Program-made: the position numbers and the translations under genes
Notes under the pieces: model-generated
The model's database searches: none
Told to the model about the DNA's origin: nothing
The model's input: the letters and a program-made list of their open reading frames with translations, nothing else
Shown: positions 11,120-23,546 of the stretch, piece by piece
Layout of the letters: each line of letters starts with the position of its first letter
Position numbering within the stretch: position 1 is the stretch's first letter
From: Macrocystis pyrifera
Taxonomy: Eukaryota > Sar > Phaeophyceae > Laminariales > Laminariaceae
Assembly (NCBI GenBank): GCA_031763025.1
Contig: JASSKH010000035.1
Coordinates: forward strand, 408,320 to 472,319
DNA length: 64,000 nucleotides
Direction: 5' to 3'

Positions 11120-13279
11120 GTTTGTGGAAGAAGACGGAGGCCGGTACAAACTCCATCAATTCTGTCAGTCTGTACTATAGAGTCCGTGCAATACGCTATC
11201 TCCAATTTTTTTTTTACGACAAAAGTTAAAACACAACGAATTAAAAACAAGACAACCACAGTCGTGACCACCAATGCTGAGTGAGGGCCTTTAATTTTGT
11301 GCACTATGGTTGATTTCTTCCCTGTACTAAAATCCAGTGACTCATACCAAGCCTTGGTCAAGCCGGCTAAGAAGTGAGCCTTTAAGGACAAAAACACGAA
11401 TTTATCGCGAAACAGTTTTTCTCCGAAGTATAAAAATACACAACAGGCTTGAGAGAGACGAGAGGAATTATTTTTCGGGTTCGATTTCGAAATCATAAAA
11501 TAGGCTCTCCGTGTTTGAAGTGATACTGAGATCGCGGATTATTAGTTTTGTCGATATCTCCGTCACGTTTATTCTTTGCAATATGTGAAACATTACCCCA
11601 AGCCGGCAAACTTGGACACCTGTTCACATCCGTTGTAAGAAAAGACTTCTGAAACACGCACCCCCCAGAAGAAGCGCAACGAGGTTATACCGTTATAAAA
11701 CTTTGGAACCTCCGCTTGGGCACGAACATAGAGTTGGTTCTCTATTTTGAAACAACCCCTGCTAGCGCGACGTACGTCGACCTGGATGCTGGGATTTTAC
11801 TTGGAAAATATATCTGCACGGATCACACGTAGCCGTAACACTCATCCCCCCTCGATCTCGACACACAAAAATGCCCTTGTCCTTTCCCGCCCTCATCGTA
11901 TTTTCCCCATCCGTGAAACAGGTGCGACTGTACAACTCAAGCCACCCTTCTTGCGTGGCAATCGGTAGACTGGTCAGCGACAGCACAGGAACTGATGCTC
12001 TCCTCTCTTGGGAAAATCGGACCAAGCTACTCGGGCGAAGTGGGGAGCGCCTTAGGGTGATGGTCGAGATCACGGAGGCGATAGTCCCAGCCGCCTTCGT
12101 CCCGCATGCCAAGGCGCCGCCGATACCCGTGGCCGGAGGGGGCCGGCAAAGGACGAGCAGGCGTTGTACGATACGACAGGCAGCACCCACTGCCGCACGC
12201 TGAGGGAGTGGCGCCACGAACGGGCGCTCTACGTCTCGCACTACAGACCAGCGCACAGCAGGGGTCGATGAGGGGGGGGGTGCAACCGCACAGGCTAGCG
12301 TGCTGATCCGGCAAGAGGAGGATGTGGCGGGGGGGGGGGGAGGGGGGACCCGAGAGCGAGCCGCCGCAGTCTCCCGGGCTTGCCTCTTTCCAAGGTTTAG
12401 CGTTGTGGGACGTGTGCAACATCCGCATGGCGGGTTCTTACAAGCCACCGCTGTACGACATTGTGGATGACGATGGTGTGGAGTACACGGATGACTTCAA
12501 CTACGAGGAGCTTCCTACGGAGAAAATCGTGCTGGGGGTAGGTAAGTCGTCGATCGTTTACGGACGTCCCGAGTTACGGATGGTTTTATGAACGTCATTT
12601 TTCTACAGATACCTCTGCTGTTTTTCATGGGATATAACACTGCTGATGCAAACGAACGGTATTTTGTAGCGTTTGCATGTGACTGGTATTTTGTGTTTGC
12701 TGCTCTATACGATCCTCTGACGTGGACCGCGTCATGACCCGTTCTACCGCCATATGAAACTGATGCCGGAGGCAATGACGCTGCAGGCGGAGCCGAAGAA
12801 TACAACGAGTGGTTCGGTCCATCCTTTAGCCAGGAAGACGACACCGTGGGTCAAACGTCACTAAGTGACAACGATATCCAGGTGAGTGGTGGGTCCGAAC
12901 TTTTGTATTCGTAAATAACAGTATGTAAAGGGTTGTAATTTTGGTGCGTGCATTGCCAATCTGCTTACGAGTCGTGCTAAGATAAGGAAGGGTACTGTTG
13001 ACGGCATTATTTTAGTCGCAAAAGGCTCCTCAACCGAAGAACTGCCCGATATGTCGGCAATCCAATTTGTTTTTCAAACCGCCATCAGTGACATGCCTGT
13101 TCAGAGTTCACGGCGTTGTTCATTGCGTTGCGCGTACCAAGTTTTAAAGAGTTTTTAGGGGCAATGTATCCTCATGAGCTACGCACCTGAACAATAAACA
13201 AGGTTCCGCGCGACAGTGTCACCACACTTGCGTCCATCGATGTTCACTTTGTGTCATCTTCTTTTGGTCCCCAACATAG

Positions 13280-15329
13280 GGCGTTGCGTCGACCGCGGGT
13301 GCTGCGAGCTCCACCACGGCCTCGGATACTTCCACGAGATCAGGCGCCGAAGCGGCTCCTCCCTCGAACCTAAGCCCTGCAGGAACTTCAGGCACTACGC
13401 GTGTGGCACGCGCTATGTTTGTGCGATTGGACGCGTTCCACGGAATGACGCGTATCACCAAGCTCGTGTCTAAGGCACACGGAGCTTGTCTGCCATTCAC
13501 GGCCATCCTTCGCGATGCGTTCTTCATGGTCAATAAGGCCTACGTCCGGGCAATGGAGCGTGTGCCGGCGAACGAGGGAAATACTGATGCCCAAATCGCG
13601 GCGATAAAAGAGACGAACTGGGGTTTCTTCTTGCGGAACGCGAGACGCCGAGTCCCGGGCTCACTCATCCTTTTGCGACGGTATAACGCTGTGATCAAGG
13701 CCTACAAGGACATCGTGGACGCCAGGACTGGCGAAGTGCTCCTGTGCCCAGCAGCGATGAAGGCCGTTGGCCTGGTACGCGAGCACATCAAGCTTAGGTG
13801 CTTCAGCGACCCAGACGGGATACCGCTGTACTTCGAACGGGGCAAGTCATCGTCCGGGCTTCCGTACTTCCGTTGCGTCCGTGGCACCAACAGCACGGAG
13901 GTAAGTGGCACTTGCTTGGCCGGGAATGGGTGGCTAGCGTTTCTTGAGTGCATAAGCTACTGCAGTGGCAACACCACATTTATGTGATTTGTTGTGTAAA
14001 CGTGGTAAAATGCGCGCTCTACTCGTTTGCACAACAGTTAGTTATTGCTCACTTAAAGCGGTCGAAGCATTCCGCAGTTGCTTTCGGCCCACGAACAATC
14101 AACGACCTGGCCCAAAACCGTTCCTATCTTTTCGTTGCATCACTCATGTTTACGGCTACCACCGGTATCTTCGCACCCTCTTCGCGAACTTCTGCGCGTC
14201 CCCGTGGGTAGCGCACTCGGTGTTAGTGGAGTTCAACCATCGGTGGAACGTCAACATGGCGGTCGCCAACCGTGGAATGTCAGCAGATATTGGGGGCTTT
14301 AGCCACCAGTACACGATTGACCTAATCCAGCGTATCACGGCGCCGTGGTATCCTGAGCGTCCACGCTACTCGGAATGGGTTGCACCGGTGGATTTCGAGG
14401 ACAGCGGTGAGAGGACGGGCTTGGCGGCTAGTGTTTTGACCTTCGATGGCAAGCCGGTGGAGGCCGCGATTCAAGACTGCTTGCAGCCCGAAGTGGACGC
14501 CGATGACTGTACTGCCAGCAACGGCACGGACCGCATTGACCAGCGCCCGCCTGTCCGGCAGCTTCTACCCTCCGCCAGGCACTATGCTTCTCTCATGAAC
14601 CACACACTGCCATTGACGCCGATAACCACGGTGGCTGAGAAGGCGAAATTCAGGCTGGAGTACTTTCAGTATGTTCGACCCCAAGGAGGGGTATCGGCGC
14701 GCGATCACCAGAAGTTAGACTGCCAGAGGTGGGCAGCGGACTGGAACGCGGGGTGTGCGCTCTCCGAGAAAAGTGGGAAGTTCTTCGGGATCAGCAGGAA
14801 GACAGTCGGCCAACTTCAGAGCTATGCTTCGACGTTTGCAGAACATGCGAACTTGGTCAACACCATGGCTCCCGTTCAGGAACGCCGCCGTGGGCTCGTG
14901 AGGGAGATGAGGCAGCAAGCGTCGGCGGAGAGTTTCCACAATTCCATCGCCACGCCACAAATGCCAGCGCCCGAACCCTCCGCTCGGATCTCGTTCAGGT
15001 CATCAGTGGTTGCGACCGGGGCGGCGGGGGACGGGGCGGGGTCGGGGGGTGGGGAGCCTATTGAGAGTGGGTGTCACCATGGGGGGGCGGGCGGGGGGAA
15101 TGGTGGTCGTTTATCCGTCAATAACTTCAGGGGTTGCCGAATCTGCGGACACCACAAGGGTGCATGGCCTCAACACCACCCTGGACCCCGCTCTGGACGG
15201 TTCCGTTGTACCGTGCCTGCTGACCAGTTGCGCCCACAGACGGATAAGGCGTACGTCAAAGCGTACAAGAAAAAAGCTTTTTCGCCCTGCGAGTGTTGTG
15301 TGTGCCTTGGCTCGTACGAAGTATCTTGA
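13280..15329 (+). CDS. Exons 8-9: C-terminal region of the exonuclease-domain gene
   Basis: Exon 8 (13280-13900) starts after CCAACATAG with a Ser/Thr/Ala-rich linker. It continues with VRLDAFHGMTRITKLVSK, AILRDAFFMVNKAYV, RRRVPGSLILLRRYN and DPDGIPLYFERGKSSSGLP, ending RGTNSTE at a GTAAGT donor. Exon 9 is a long open frame to 15329 containing EFNHRWNVNMAVANRG and DLIQRITAPWYPERP, a Gly-rich stretch, and a Cys/His patch (CRICGHHKG...CTVP). These motifs recur, as I remember them, in the C-terminal part of the same eukaryotic family; their biochemical role is unknown to me. The exon 9 acceptor could not be fixed. A second frame stays open to 15441, so the true end may differ. Confidence 0.55.
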
Positions 15330-16317
15330 AGAGACCAAGCGTTGTCGCGGGCTGTGTGTTAAGTACGTAAATCGAGCGAACCAGGCGGAGGCTGAATACC
15401 TTTTGTTGACACCAACGTTTATCCAAAAACGCCTGTTATAAAGATTTTGTGCAAATATCGTTGAGCCTACCTAGAGCTTATTTTCTAATTTGTCAGGGGG
15501 GGTTTAACATCGCTCAGGCTTGGAGGGTTCGTTTCTTAGGGCGAGGTTTTGCTTGGAGAGGGCCAGATGGCTGTAAATCGTAGATGGTGCATTTGTGTGC
15601 GTCGTGTCGTTAAATGCTGTGAGTTTTGATAAATACAAGATTTGCGTTGTAAACGAGTCGAATAAAGGGACAAACCCGGTACACAAGAGTTCGGTGAATC
15701 GTGTTAGGTCGTTACTTATCACGACATCTTTTCATTCTATAGAGCTGTACTGTCAGTAGGTCGCTGATGTCGCACTTATTACGCTTATTTCTTTGAGGTT
15801 GCCCACTTTGACCGCGCCGCCTCTACAACCCCTTACCTGCAACAAAACACCGACCCAACCACTTCATCCGAATAGTACCAAAGATTGAAACGTAAAAAAC
15901 CGCTTGTCAATCGGACCTTATCTCGAAGAGCTACCTACCATTACTTGAAATCGACTTATATCGCTGTGAAAGTTTTTCTGCTCTTCTGTCATGATACCAT
16001 GATGAACACAAGGGAAACTGAGTACTTGTACTGTACTGATAGGTATTTTTACACATTATATACATGATGAGTATAAATAAGATATTATACGACAATAAGA
16101 AATTCGAGATCCTTTGTACTGTTATTACGTGTGGAATGCCTTTTCAATAATAAATCCAACCTGGGCCGGCCTTCTTGTTTCTTAGTTTTACTTGGGGCTA
16201 ATAAGTGTTCTGCGCTGAACACTCCCGAGAAAAACGCCTTTATATTTTTTTCGCGCTTCGCGCGAAAAATGTCTCCATAAATTTGGACCCTCACCTATGG
16301 TCGCTGAACCATTCTCT
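15330..16317. other. Unassigned intergenic region
   Basis: AT-rich with no recognised gene. Frames of about 60-75 codons on both strands look random. TTCGCGCTTCGCGCGAAAAA near 16249 is a short GC palindrome. Confidence 0.45.
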
Positions 16318-16930
16318 ACCCGTAGACGAAATCAGATTATGTTTGGTCGTGAATCGCATTCAAGCACACTCACTCCCCGCTCGTCTATACATCTATCGCT
16401 CGCTGTGCTTGTATTAATGCCTCTTCGCATATCACATGAGTGCTCGATCACCAACGAATGCATGCATGCCTTTCGACGACCAGACATATTCTCGACTTCG
16501 AACACGAGCAGAATGTAATGAGAAGAACCTAGGAGACCCCACCCTTGCCGAAGCCGCGTTCCCTCTTGAATCAACCGGAGCAACGTGGCTCCCCGTCAAC
16601 ACCTTAACCGCTGGGATCGGATCGCCATCGGAACTCGACGCTATAGTCAGCCCGTACACGAATTCAGATTATATCTGGTCTTGGATCGCATGCAAGCACA
16701 CTCGTCGCTCTTCTATACGTCTATCGCTCGCTGTGCTTGTATGCATGCCTCTTCGCATATCACATAAATGCTCGTCCACCGACGAATGCATGCATGCCTT
16801 TCAACGACCAAACATATTCTCGAATTCACACAAGAGCGGAATGTAATGAAAGGAACCTCGGAGACCCCACCTCTCCCGAACCCACGTTTCTCATCGAATC
16901 AGCCGGAGCAACCTGGCCCCTTGTCAGCAG
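16318..16930 (+). repeat. Direct duplication, unit ~333 bp
   Basis: The segment from 16318 (CGTAGACGAAATCAGATTAT) recurs from 16651 (CGTACACGAATTCAGATTAT) with the same order of landmarks: CTATCGCTCGCTGTGCTTGT, ATGCATGCATGCCTTTC, GGAGACCCCACC and GTCAGCAG. Divergence is moderate. The overlapping frames in both copies (for example 16436-16846) reflect the duplication and show no domain. Confidence 0.85.
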
Positions 16931-18060
16931 ATATATGTTCATTCACAAGAAGTTAATAGTCCTCTGGCGCGGCAACACGCGCTGAACGAGGTTGAAAGAC
17001 GGCCGAAGTATCGACAATCTCCAATCGTAGTGCTGCTGCCCCCTGACTACACCCATCTGTAGAAACCTACACCAGTTACTAGGGAAGACGAAAGCAACAT
17101 CAATAAGGAAACCAACCAAGGAACCTCCAGCATCGCCAACAAACAAAGGGGAAGCACTCCTCACAATGCTGGACCGAGATACAATATCCAACAAAAGAGA
17201 AAGGTCGCACTACGCTCATATCTAACGGAGACTGATGCAGTGCAACGCGAGTTGAATGCAAACACAACCAAGTGCGCCAAAGAAAGTCTGAGCTAAGTGC
17301 TCTGCGATACCCATCCTGTCGACCCCCAGCCCTTGGTTTTCATGGCGAACTCAGGGTGATCGAAGTGCATTTCGCGAGATCGGAATGTTTGAAAAACTGT
17401 GAAATGATGTTCATGGTTTTGTACCATCTCACAATCAATCTTGGATATTATTTTATCGCATACCAGGTACGTGTGTACACCTGTTTTGTTGTTAGCCACC
17501 ACTATTCTTGCCGCGATGATTTGACTACATCGGAAGTAATAGACCGATCGTCGCACATAGGTTGTACATCTCTAGCACGACACCGAGACGGCGGAACGAC
17601 GATACAGTAGTATGCACACCCAATGAAAAGTACGAGGCACGTTTGACCTTCGGTGCCCACGGTTCCGCCATTGTTTGTGTTGCATATCAACCGAGCGTTG
17701 TGCTCGGGATCAGGTACAACACTTGAAGGACTGAACATCGAGCAATAAAGGAACGCAGAAGGAGAACGGGTACGCAAGCCCTTGTAGGACACGGGTCACA
17801 GGTGGTGAGATAGTTTCAGCTGGGCGTGATGATGAGCTTGCACACAACAGAGGGGGGGATGGTTTGCTGTGTCCGGAGGGTTCGGGCTGTATGATAGATG
17901 TACAATGCAGCCAAGCCTTACCACTACCAGGCTAACAGGTATGTAGCGGGTGTAACACAACCGAAGGATTGTTTTTTTTTCATTGTTCTGATGCTGTGCT
18001 GGTACAATATCCGAGTTGAAAAAATGCTGATATTTCTCTTACTGTAAGGTGTACCTTGAG
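16931..18060. other. Unassigned region
   Basis: No gene or repeat recognised. Frames at 17272-17610 plus and 17502-17792 minus overlap and carry no family signal. Confidence 0.45.
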
Positions 18061-18069
18061 CGAAAAAAA

Positions 18070-18232
18070 CGGGGGGGGGAGGCTATATCGCACGGGTTGC
18101 AGTTATTCGGTCACGGGGTGAGTTATTACCACAGCACAAGCAAGACTTTTCTGGACCTGGGGGGAGGCTGTGTCTCACGGGTTGCAGTTATTCAGTCACG
18201 GAGTGGGTGATTACCACACCACAAGCGTACAG
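18070..18232 (+). repeat. Tandem duplication, ~80 bp unit
   Basis: GGGGGAGGCT...CACGGGTTGCAGTTATTC..GTCACGG..TG..TTACCACA.CACAAGC occurs twice, from about 18077 and about 18160. The second copy is followed by another G run. Confidence 0.8.
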
Positions 18233-18269
18233 GGGGGGTGGCTCGCTAGTATGCTTTTTACATCCGTAC

Positions 18270-18790
18270 GATCGCACATTATTCATGCTGACTGCAAAGT
18301 ATGTTGTCTTTATTCATATTCTATGATATACAGCAGTATCTTCAGCATACCGAGCGGTATCACACAGCCTCAGTTTACTCTTGGCAGATGTACCTCGTAT
18401 AATTCTGTCCACTACGGTGAGGAAGTGAGCAATGAGATAATTACTGCTGTGCATGAGCTTCGTACGATACTACAGTAGTAATATTGTACTTCTCAGTCCG
18501 AAGATTTGATTGAAGCATTGTTATCTGCTGTATATTACATAAAAATAATGTCCACACAGAAACACAACGATTAGATTTATTAGGGTTCGACCTTCAATAT
18601 ACTTATACCCGATCTGGGTCGTGCCCTGAAAGGGTTTCGTCGGTTTTGATCATGGTTGGCCTATTCCTTTCGTCCTTTAATAAAGGCCCGCATGGTCTAG
18701 TGTATCGCTTCGGTGTTTAGCGTTGAACCATGGAGCTCGAATCTCAAGATGGATGAGGCGGTGATTCATGCAATATATACAATAAAAAGG
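18270..18790 (+). repeat. Repeat C, copy 1, with tRNA-like 3' module
   Basis: Shares landmarks in order with 19470-19990: ACATTATTCA, GCAAAGTATG, CATACCGAGC, CTTGGCAGAT, CGATCTGGGTCGTGC, GGTTTTGATCATGGTTG, ATGGTCTAG and GGAGCTC. Near the 3' end TGGTCTAGTG (18693) and AGCTCGAATCTC (18735) are placed like Pol III A and B boxes. A short frame ending near 18478 (EIITAVHELRTIL) has a similar stretch in copy 2 (EIATAVNGLYTTLL), so part may once have coded. It may be a SINE-tailed composite. Confidence 0.6.
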
Positions 18791-19469
18791 TAAGGAATCA
18801 ACTGCTGAGATCGCCTAACGCGGGTAGGCGCAACGAAGGACTGACTTCTTTTCGCAATACATGTATGTATATATGGTATTCATACTACTAGAACTTCACT
18901 TGGTAGGACGTACGGCAAGATCTTCCTGGACCCTCGGTCCTATTACCATTCTCTTTGCTCCCACTAGGGTGGATATATTTATCTTTCCTGCATATATGTA
19001 CAGCAGTGTGCATCTTACTACAGCAGCAGAGCATCACACCGCTGCCTCCCGGCAGGAAGTATCGCTATAAAGCTGTTCAGCTGTGGAGTACAGCAAGCAG
19101 GCTATCGTTTGGGGTGAAAGCACCCTATGAAAGCTACGTTGAAACTGATATCCACCAGAAGTAGCGACAAGTATTAATTATATATGCTATCATATAGCTC
19201 GTGTTGTGGTGTTCTCGTACCCGGTGCGCGGGCATTTAACTTTCTTTACTTCATAATCGGCGATTATTTCTGGTTGATCTCAATCTGCACATAATTAATA
19301 ATACTATCTCTTTGATGTAAGAAATCAGAACGGACACTGGGTTGTACTGATGCAGTTGGGTTGGAAGGACGGTATGTGAAGACAAACACACCCACATATT
19401 ACCATAGTTACAAATCATATTCGAGGGGTCGCAATACACAGATTGTGCCACAAGCGTGTAGATACAACC
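18791..19469. other. Unassigned spacer between repeat C copies
   Basis: AT-rich sequence without recognised gene or repeat. Confidence 0.45.
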
Positions 19470-19990
19470 GCTACATTATTCAGGCTTAATGCAAAGTATG
19501 TTTTCCCTTCATTATTCATATACAAAGTATATTCAGTATATTCAGTATACCGAGCTGCCTCACACAGGCTCAGCTGCTTGGCAGATACGCCACATACTTT
19601 GTACACTATGCTGCCGAGGAAATCGATGAGATAGCTACCGCCGTGAATGGGCTATATACGACACTACTACTGTACTTTAGAGTTTATGCTACGTCCAAAG
19701 ATTCGATGAACCTTCCAAATCTGCTAAAAATGTCAAGAGCACAGACGAACAAAGATTCGATTAAGTTTCCAGCCTCGATGTGTGTACCCCGGATCTGGGT
19801 CGTGCTATTAATATGAAATAGTCGCGTTGGTTTTGATCATGGTTGCCATTGGTTCCTTTATTTAATCCAAGGGCCCCTTATGGTCTAGAAAAGTACCGCT
19901 GAAATTTCTCGCTGTTGTTATTAGCGTGGGTCCTGGAGCTCAAACCTAACAATTGGTGAGGCTGTGTTTTTCGCAATTTATTCAAAGTGT
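19470..19990 (+). repeat. Repeat C, copy 2
   Basis: Diverged copy of 18270-18790. It retains CGGATCTGGGTCGTGC, TTTTGATCATGGTTGCC, ATGGTCTAGA and GGAGCTCAAACCT. The B-box-like part is more eroded than in copy 1. Confidence 0.6.
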
Positions 19991-20849
19991 GGGGTGACAA
20001 TAACGCATGCCGGGAGTGCGAGTTGATAGAGCGCGTTCTTGAATGTCTATGCAGGATAATCTTAAAAGGCCAATGATTCGCGTGTTCTTGCCTTCTTCCT
20101 CCTTCTTTGTCTTCTCTCTGGATATAGTAAGCGTTGTAGTATTGTCTAATATCCTGATTCTTGTGTTGTCTGCCACATCTTCTAGGGGGCATAACATTTG
20201 TTTCGCACCAACTACCACTGTACATGTATTTATTATACGTACTTGTATCTGGTATGTATTTCCGAATGCATACGAAATAGATTCGTTTAAGTACTTAAAA
20301 CTGTACGGTCCCGACGACCATTATTTTACCTATATGGGGATCAACATAACTTTCAATCAACCACACAACGGTTGTCCTGTAGCAGTATATGAACGACAGC
20401 AGTTATTCCTACGATTGCCAACATGTCACTAAAGTTTATTATACAATCTGATATCACCAACATAGTCGTGTTCCCGGAACAACGATTCTTGAAAACGTCA
20501 ACTCCTTCTATAGCGGTATATACAGTACCAATAGTTGTCAAGTACCCGTATGTATGAATTACAACAGTACCCAGTATACACCTACGAATAAGAGAACCTA
20601 CTTCGAGCGCCACACTAAAACCTAAAAAGCTACACGAGTATGAGCGGACATGTTGTCCTGGACGGACTCTGCAAAAATACCATGATATTATTTAATTTAC
20701 TTACTGCCACTAAGAGCTGGGCCAGCCTTCAAACGGACTTGTTTTGTCTATGCTGTCATAACGCACAAAGCAAGGGGGGGGGTTGGGTTCATAGATTACT
20801 TGGTACTCTCAGAATGGTAGCATGCCGGCGGGTGAGCACCTCAACAGCG
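19991..20849. other. Unassigned region
   Basis: A plus frame at 20043-20432 (129 codons) overlaps minus frames of similar length; none has a recognised domain. Confidence 0.4.
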
Positions 20850-21118
20850 GACGTAAGCACTTGTCATTATGCTATCGCCAAGAGGGGAGGTGAAGGTGTG
20901 CCCCTCCCTCAGGTTTGCATGCTGTGGGTTTTCCAGAGGTTTGGTAGGCTTGTGTGCTGCTGAGTGTCCTGGGGTCTGGGTTCGTGGCGAGGTGAGCGCC
21001 CCCGTAGGTTGACTTCGGTGTAGGTAAGCACTGAGGGCATAGCACCCTGACAGAGAAGGTGAGCACTTGTCATTGCAGGGGCAGATGATGGTGAGCTCTC
21101 CCCTGAGACGTGTGTTTC
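20850..21118 (+). repeat. Repeat G, copy 1
   Basis: About 270 bp nearly identical to 32620-32890. Landmarks: GGACGTAAGCACTTG, CCAAGAGGGGAGGTGAAGGT, CAGGTTTGCATGCTGTGGG, GGCGAGGTGAGCGCCCCCGT and GTGAGCTCTCCCCTGA. 'AGGTGAGC' recurs several times inside each copy. In both loci it adjoins the palindromic satellite, so the two probably travel together. Confidence 0.85.
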
Positions 21119-21139
21119 GGGTTGGGTTTAGAAATAACT

Positions 21140-21890
21140 GGGTAATGCTATTTGCGACACCGGTGTCGTAATTTCTTATTTGCGACGCGGTGTCGCAAAT
21201 AAGAGGCTGGCCTATTTGCGTTTGCGACACCGCACCACGTTCGCGGCACATACCTCAGATTGGCTCCGCACCGCCAGGGATGTGTTGACATGGTGCTGGG
21301 CAATCACTGAAGCCATAGCACGGCCGAAACGGGCCTGGACTCGAGGAGATATCTGGCATCCTGATGCACCCGACAAACGTTCAGATCGGTGTCGCAAATA
21401 AGCCTTATTTGCGACACCGCAACATGGTTGCCACATACGCTCCGGATCGTCGGATCACTACCAGCAGAGTCTCGGCATGGCACAGGGCCATCATTGAAGC
21501 CATCACATGGCCGAAACGGGCATGGACTCGAGGAGATATCTGGCATCCTGATGCACCCGAAAAACGTTCAGATGGGTGTCGCAAATACGCCTTAATTGCG
21601 ACACCGCGACATGGTTGCCACACGCTCCGGATCGTCGGATCACTACCAGTAGAATCTCGGCATGGTGCTGGGCCATCATTGAAGCCATCGCATGGCCGAA
21701 ACAGGCCAGGACTCGAGGAGATATCTGGCATCCTGATGTACCCGCGAAACGTTCAGATCGGTGTCGCAAACACGCCTTATTTGCGACGCGCGTGTCGCAA
21801 ATACGGTATTTGCGACACCGCGACATGGTTGCCACACACGCTCCGGATCGGGCCGCACTCTCATGGTCTTGCCTGATCGCCCATAAGGTT
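21140..21890 (+). repeat. Palindromic satellite R, ~185-bp units, four copies
   Basis: The unit contains CTCGAGGAGATATCTGGCAT, starting near 21341, 21527 and 21712 (steps of about 185 bp), and a first, more diverged unit. Unit borders carry palindromes built on TTGCGACACCGGTGTCGCAA, for example near 21145-21205, 21389-21417 and 21761-21820. The open frames here (for example 21364-21876) only follow the repeat. A single unit recurs at 32270-32480. Confidence 0.85.
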
Positions 21891-22214
21891 CTGGTCGAAA
21901 ATATAATGATCAATTGGTATTCATTTTAGTCTTTAAGGCCACGGTGGCACGCTCAGGAATCCGATCTGGCCGGTAAAAGGACGACCCCCGGGTTTTTAAA
22001 GGAACGGCGTGATTATTCCGACCGGTCTCTTCGCCCAAAAAAAATAATACGTATCGCAAAAGGACTCCCGCTAGAAATCACGTAAAAAAATAAAATCGAC
22101 TAGGAAATAGAGTGGGCGATTATGCACGATATACCTGGTTCGTACAGCAGTACAGCAGTACGAGAGCGAACACGATGCACGCCGTCCCCATCATACCCAT
22201 AGAAACAACACACG

Positions 22215-22662
22215 GTGGCAAGAGAGATACTCGTACTCGCACAGCGCTTTGAATCCACCCAGCAAATAGCCACTCTATCATTAGATTTCGTGACCATGGC
22301 CGATGGACAGCAGCCACCGTCTAAACGCAGCAAGGTCGAGGATGGTTCCCGGCTTCTCTTTCGGGTGAAGTTGCCTCTCCTGGAGCAGCAGATACGAGGA
22401 TGCAAGGTCGAGAGAAGGGTACATGGTACTCGGAGCCATAGTCAGCGTGTTCACATCCAGCAAGGAGGGTGCCGATGATTGGGATACCGGCTCCAACACT
22501 CTGGGAGGAGATGGCGGAGGAACACAAACAAGTGCCAAGGAACAAGCTGGCGACTGCCTTTGTGAGACGCCGCTGCAGAAGCAGAGGAAGGATTCCCGGC
22601 CGAGTGCCGGCACTTGCAGCCGCCAGCAGGTGGACATCATCTCTGGGGTAGCTAGACATTGA
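22215..22662 (+). pseudogene. Coding-looking fragment with basic motif, frame-broken
   Basis: A frame with MADGQQPPSKRSKVEDGSR (from about 22296) includes PSKRSKVE, which resembles a nuclear localisation signal. A second frame continues with GAIVSVFTSSKEGADDW, and a third reads LWEEMAEEHKQVPRNKL. The pieces could be exons or a frameshifted single exon of something carried in the 6.1-kb block. I do not recognise a family. Confidence 0.25.
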
Positions 22663-22766
22663 GGTGGGTGGTCGATGCCTCGTCGTACGTAGGTTCCGCC
22701 GTAGGGTGGGACGGAACAATGATCACACCACTGGTATTTGCTCACTGTCTTGTGTGGTGTTGGTTC

Positions 22767-22874
22767 TATTACGGGGGTCCATAGTAAACAGGACCAAATA
22801 TTGTCAGAAAAAATAGATCAATATGTAGGTTTTTGTCTGCACCACAGGTGCTATTTACTATGGTCGCCCGTAAA
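22767..22874. mobile_element. MITE family M copy
   Basis: Left end ATTACGGGGGTCCATAGTAA, right end CTATTTACTATGGTCGCCCG then TAA. The two ends are inverted complements with few mismatches. The interior holds ATATGTAGGTTTTTGTCTG. About 108 bp, non-coding. Confidence 0.8.
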
Positions 22875-23228
22875 TAATAGATTACCTGCCTTGCAGCAGA
22901 GAAAAATAAATATGACTGGGGAAATGTATATCGATCGACCTTGTTTTATTACGCGCTTTTTCCCCCAGGCTTTTTTTGTGTAGTGGTCTATTATACCAGG
23001 AGCAGAGACGTGTACGTACGTACGTACGCAAATGGCCCGAAACACAAGACACGGCCGTGTTGAAAACCGTGCTTGTGCAAACACCTTGCACGGTGTGCAA
23101 CAGCAGTAGTTCATGGTCTGCGGCATATATTTGACTGACCTAACCTTCCGTTGTAAGATGCTGTGCGGGATCTGTGTATACATTTTTTTTAGTTGGCGCA
23201 GATTTTACTAGTATCAGCAGTAGTCGTG

Positions 23229-23341
23229 TTATTACGAGGGACCCATAAAAAATAGGACCAATTTTTTTTATTCAAAACAGGTAAATACATAAATGGTTGT
23301 TTGTACCGTTGGTCCTGTTTACTATGGCCCCCCGTATAATA
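23229..23341. mobile_element. MITE family M copy
   Basis: Left end ATTACGAGGGACCCATAAAA, right end GGTCCTGTTTACTATGGCCC followed by CCCGTATAAT. Same length class and end sequence as the other copies, with an altered interior. Confidence 0.75.
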
Positions 23342-23546
23342 GTTCATTCAAATTGCACGCCTCGTGCCTCCCTTGTAACGAGCTGCCGCGGACGTCATCT
23401 ATACCATACAAGATTCGTAACAGATCAGTTCTCATGTATGTCGATCAGGAAGTAGGGATCGATGATCTGTCGTATTGTACAGCAGTAGTACACGCATGAC
23501 ATGACACTACAAGAGGGGAGCATAGTGCGCCGCAGTGTCGAGTCAG

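Larger units (their letters stand above)
8815..15329 (+). pseudogene. Multi-exon protein with zinc/DDE-like N-terminus, 3'-5' exonuclease and long C-terminus; frameshifted
   Basis: Likely exons, read from splice sites and continuity: 8815-9109, 9231-9621, 9762-9884, 10106-10518, 10781-11119, 11922 to about 12541, about 12755-12881, 13280-13900 and about 14130-15329. Most joins keep phase; for example exon 3 ends with one base of an Asp codon that exon 4 completes, giving SDDCCADRP. The order is a CPxxC/CNGC zinc part, a LPFILTHR motif, a GDASFKFAKI motif, exonuclease, then a C-terminal region with VRLDAFHGMTRI and RCVRGTNSTE. I recall this architecture from eukaryotic proteins annotated DUF6729 plus 3'-5' exonuclease, with transposon-like spread; that assignment is from memory. 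Breaks: frame changes at the C-run near 8955, at the exon 1/2 join, at the T-run near 9825, around 12120-12190 and at G-runs 12270-12340. Either this is a decaying copy or the runs contain sequencing errors. Confidence 0.6.

Noticed and set aside
11762..12448. 228-codon minus-strand open frame
   Set aside because: It lies opposite exon 6 of the exonuclease-domain gene, whose plus-strand reading shows family motifs; the minus frame has only compositional Pro/Arg/Ser richness.
21304..21929. Several 70-170-codon frames on both strands
   Set aside because: They repeat with the ~185-bp satellite, change frame between units and have no domain.
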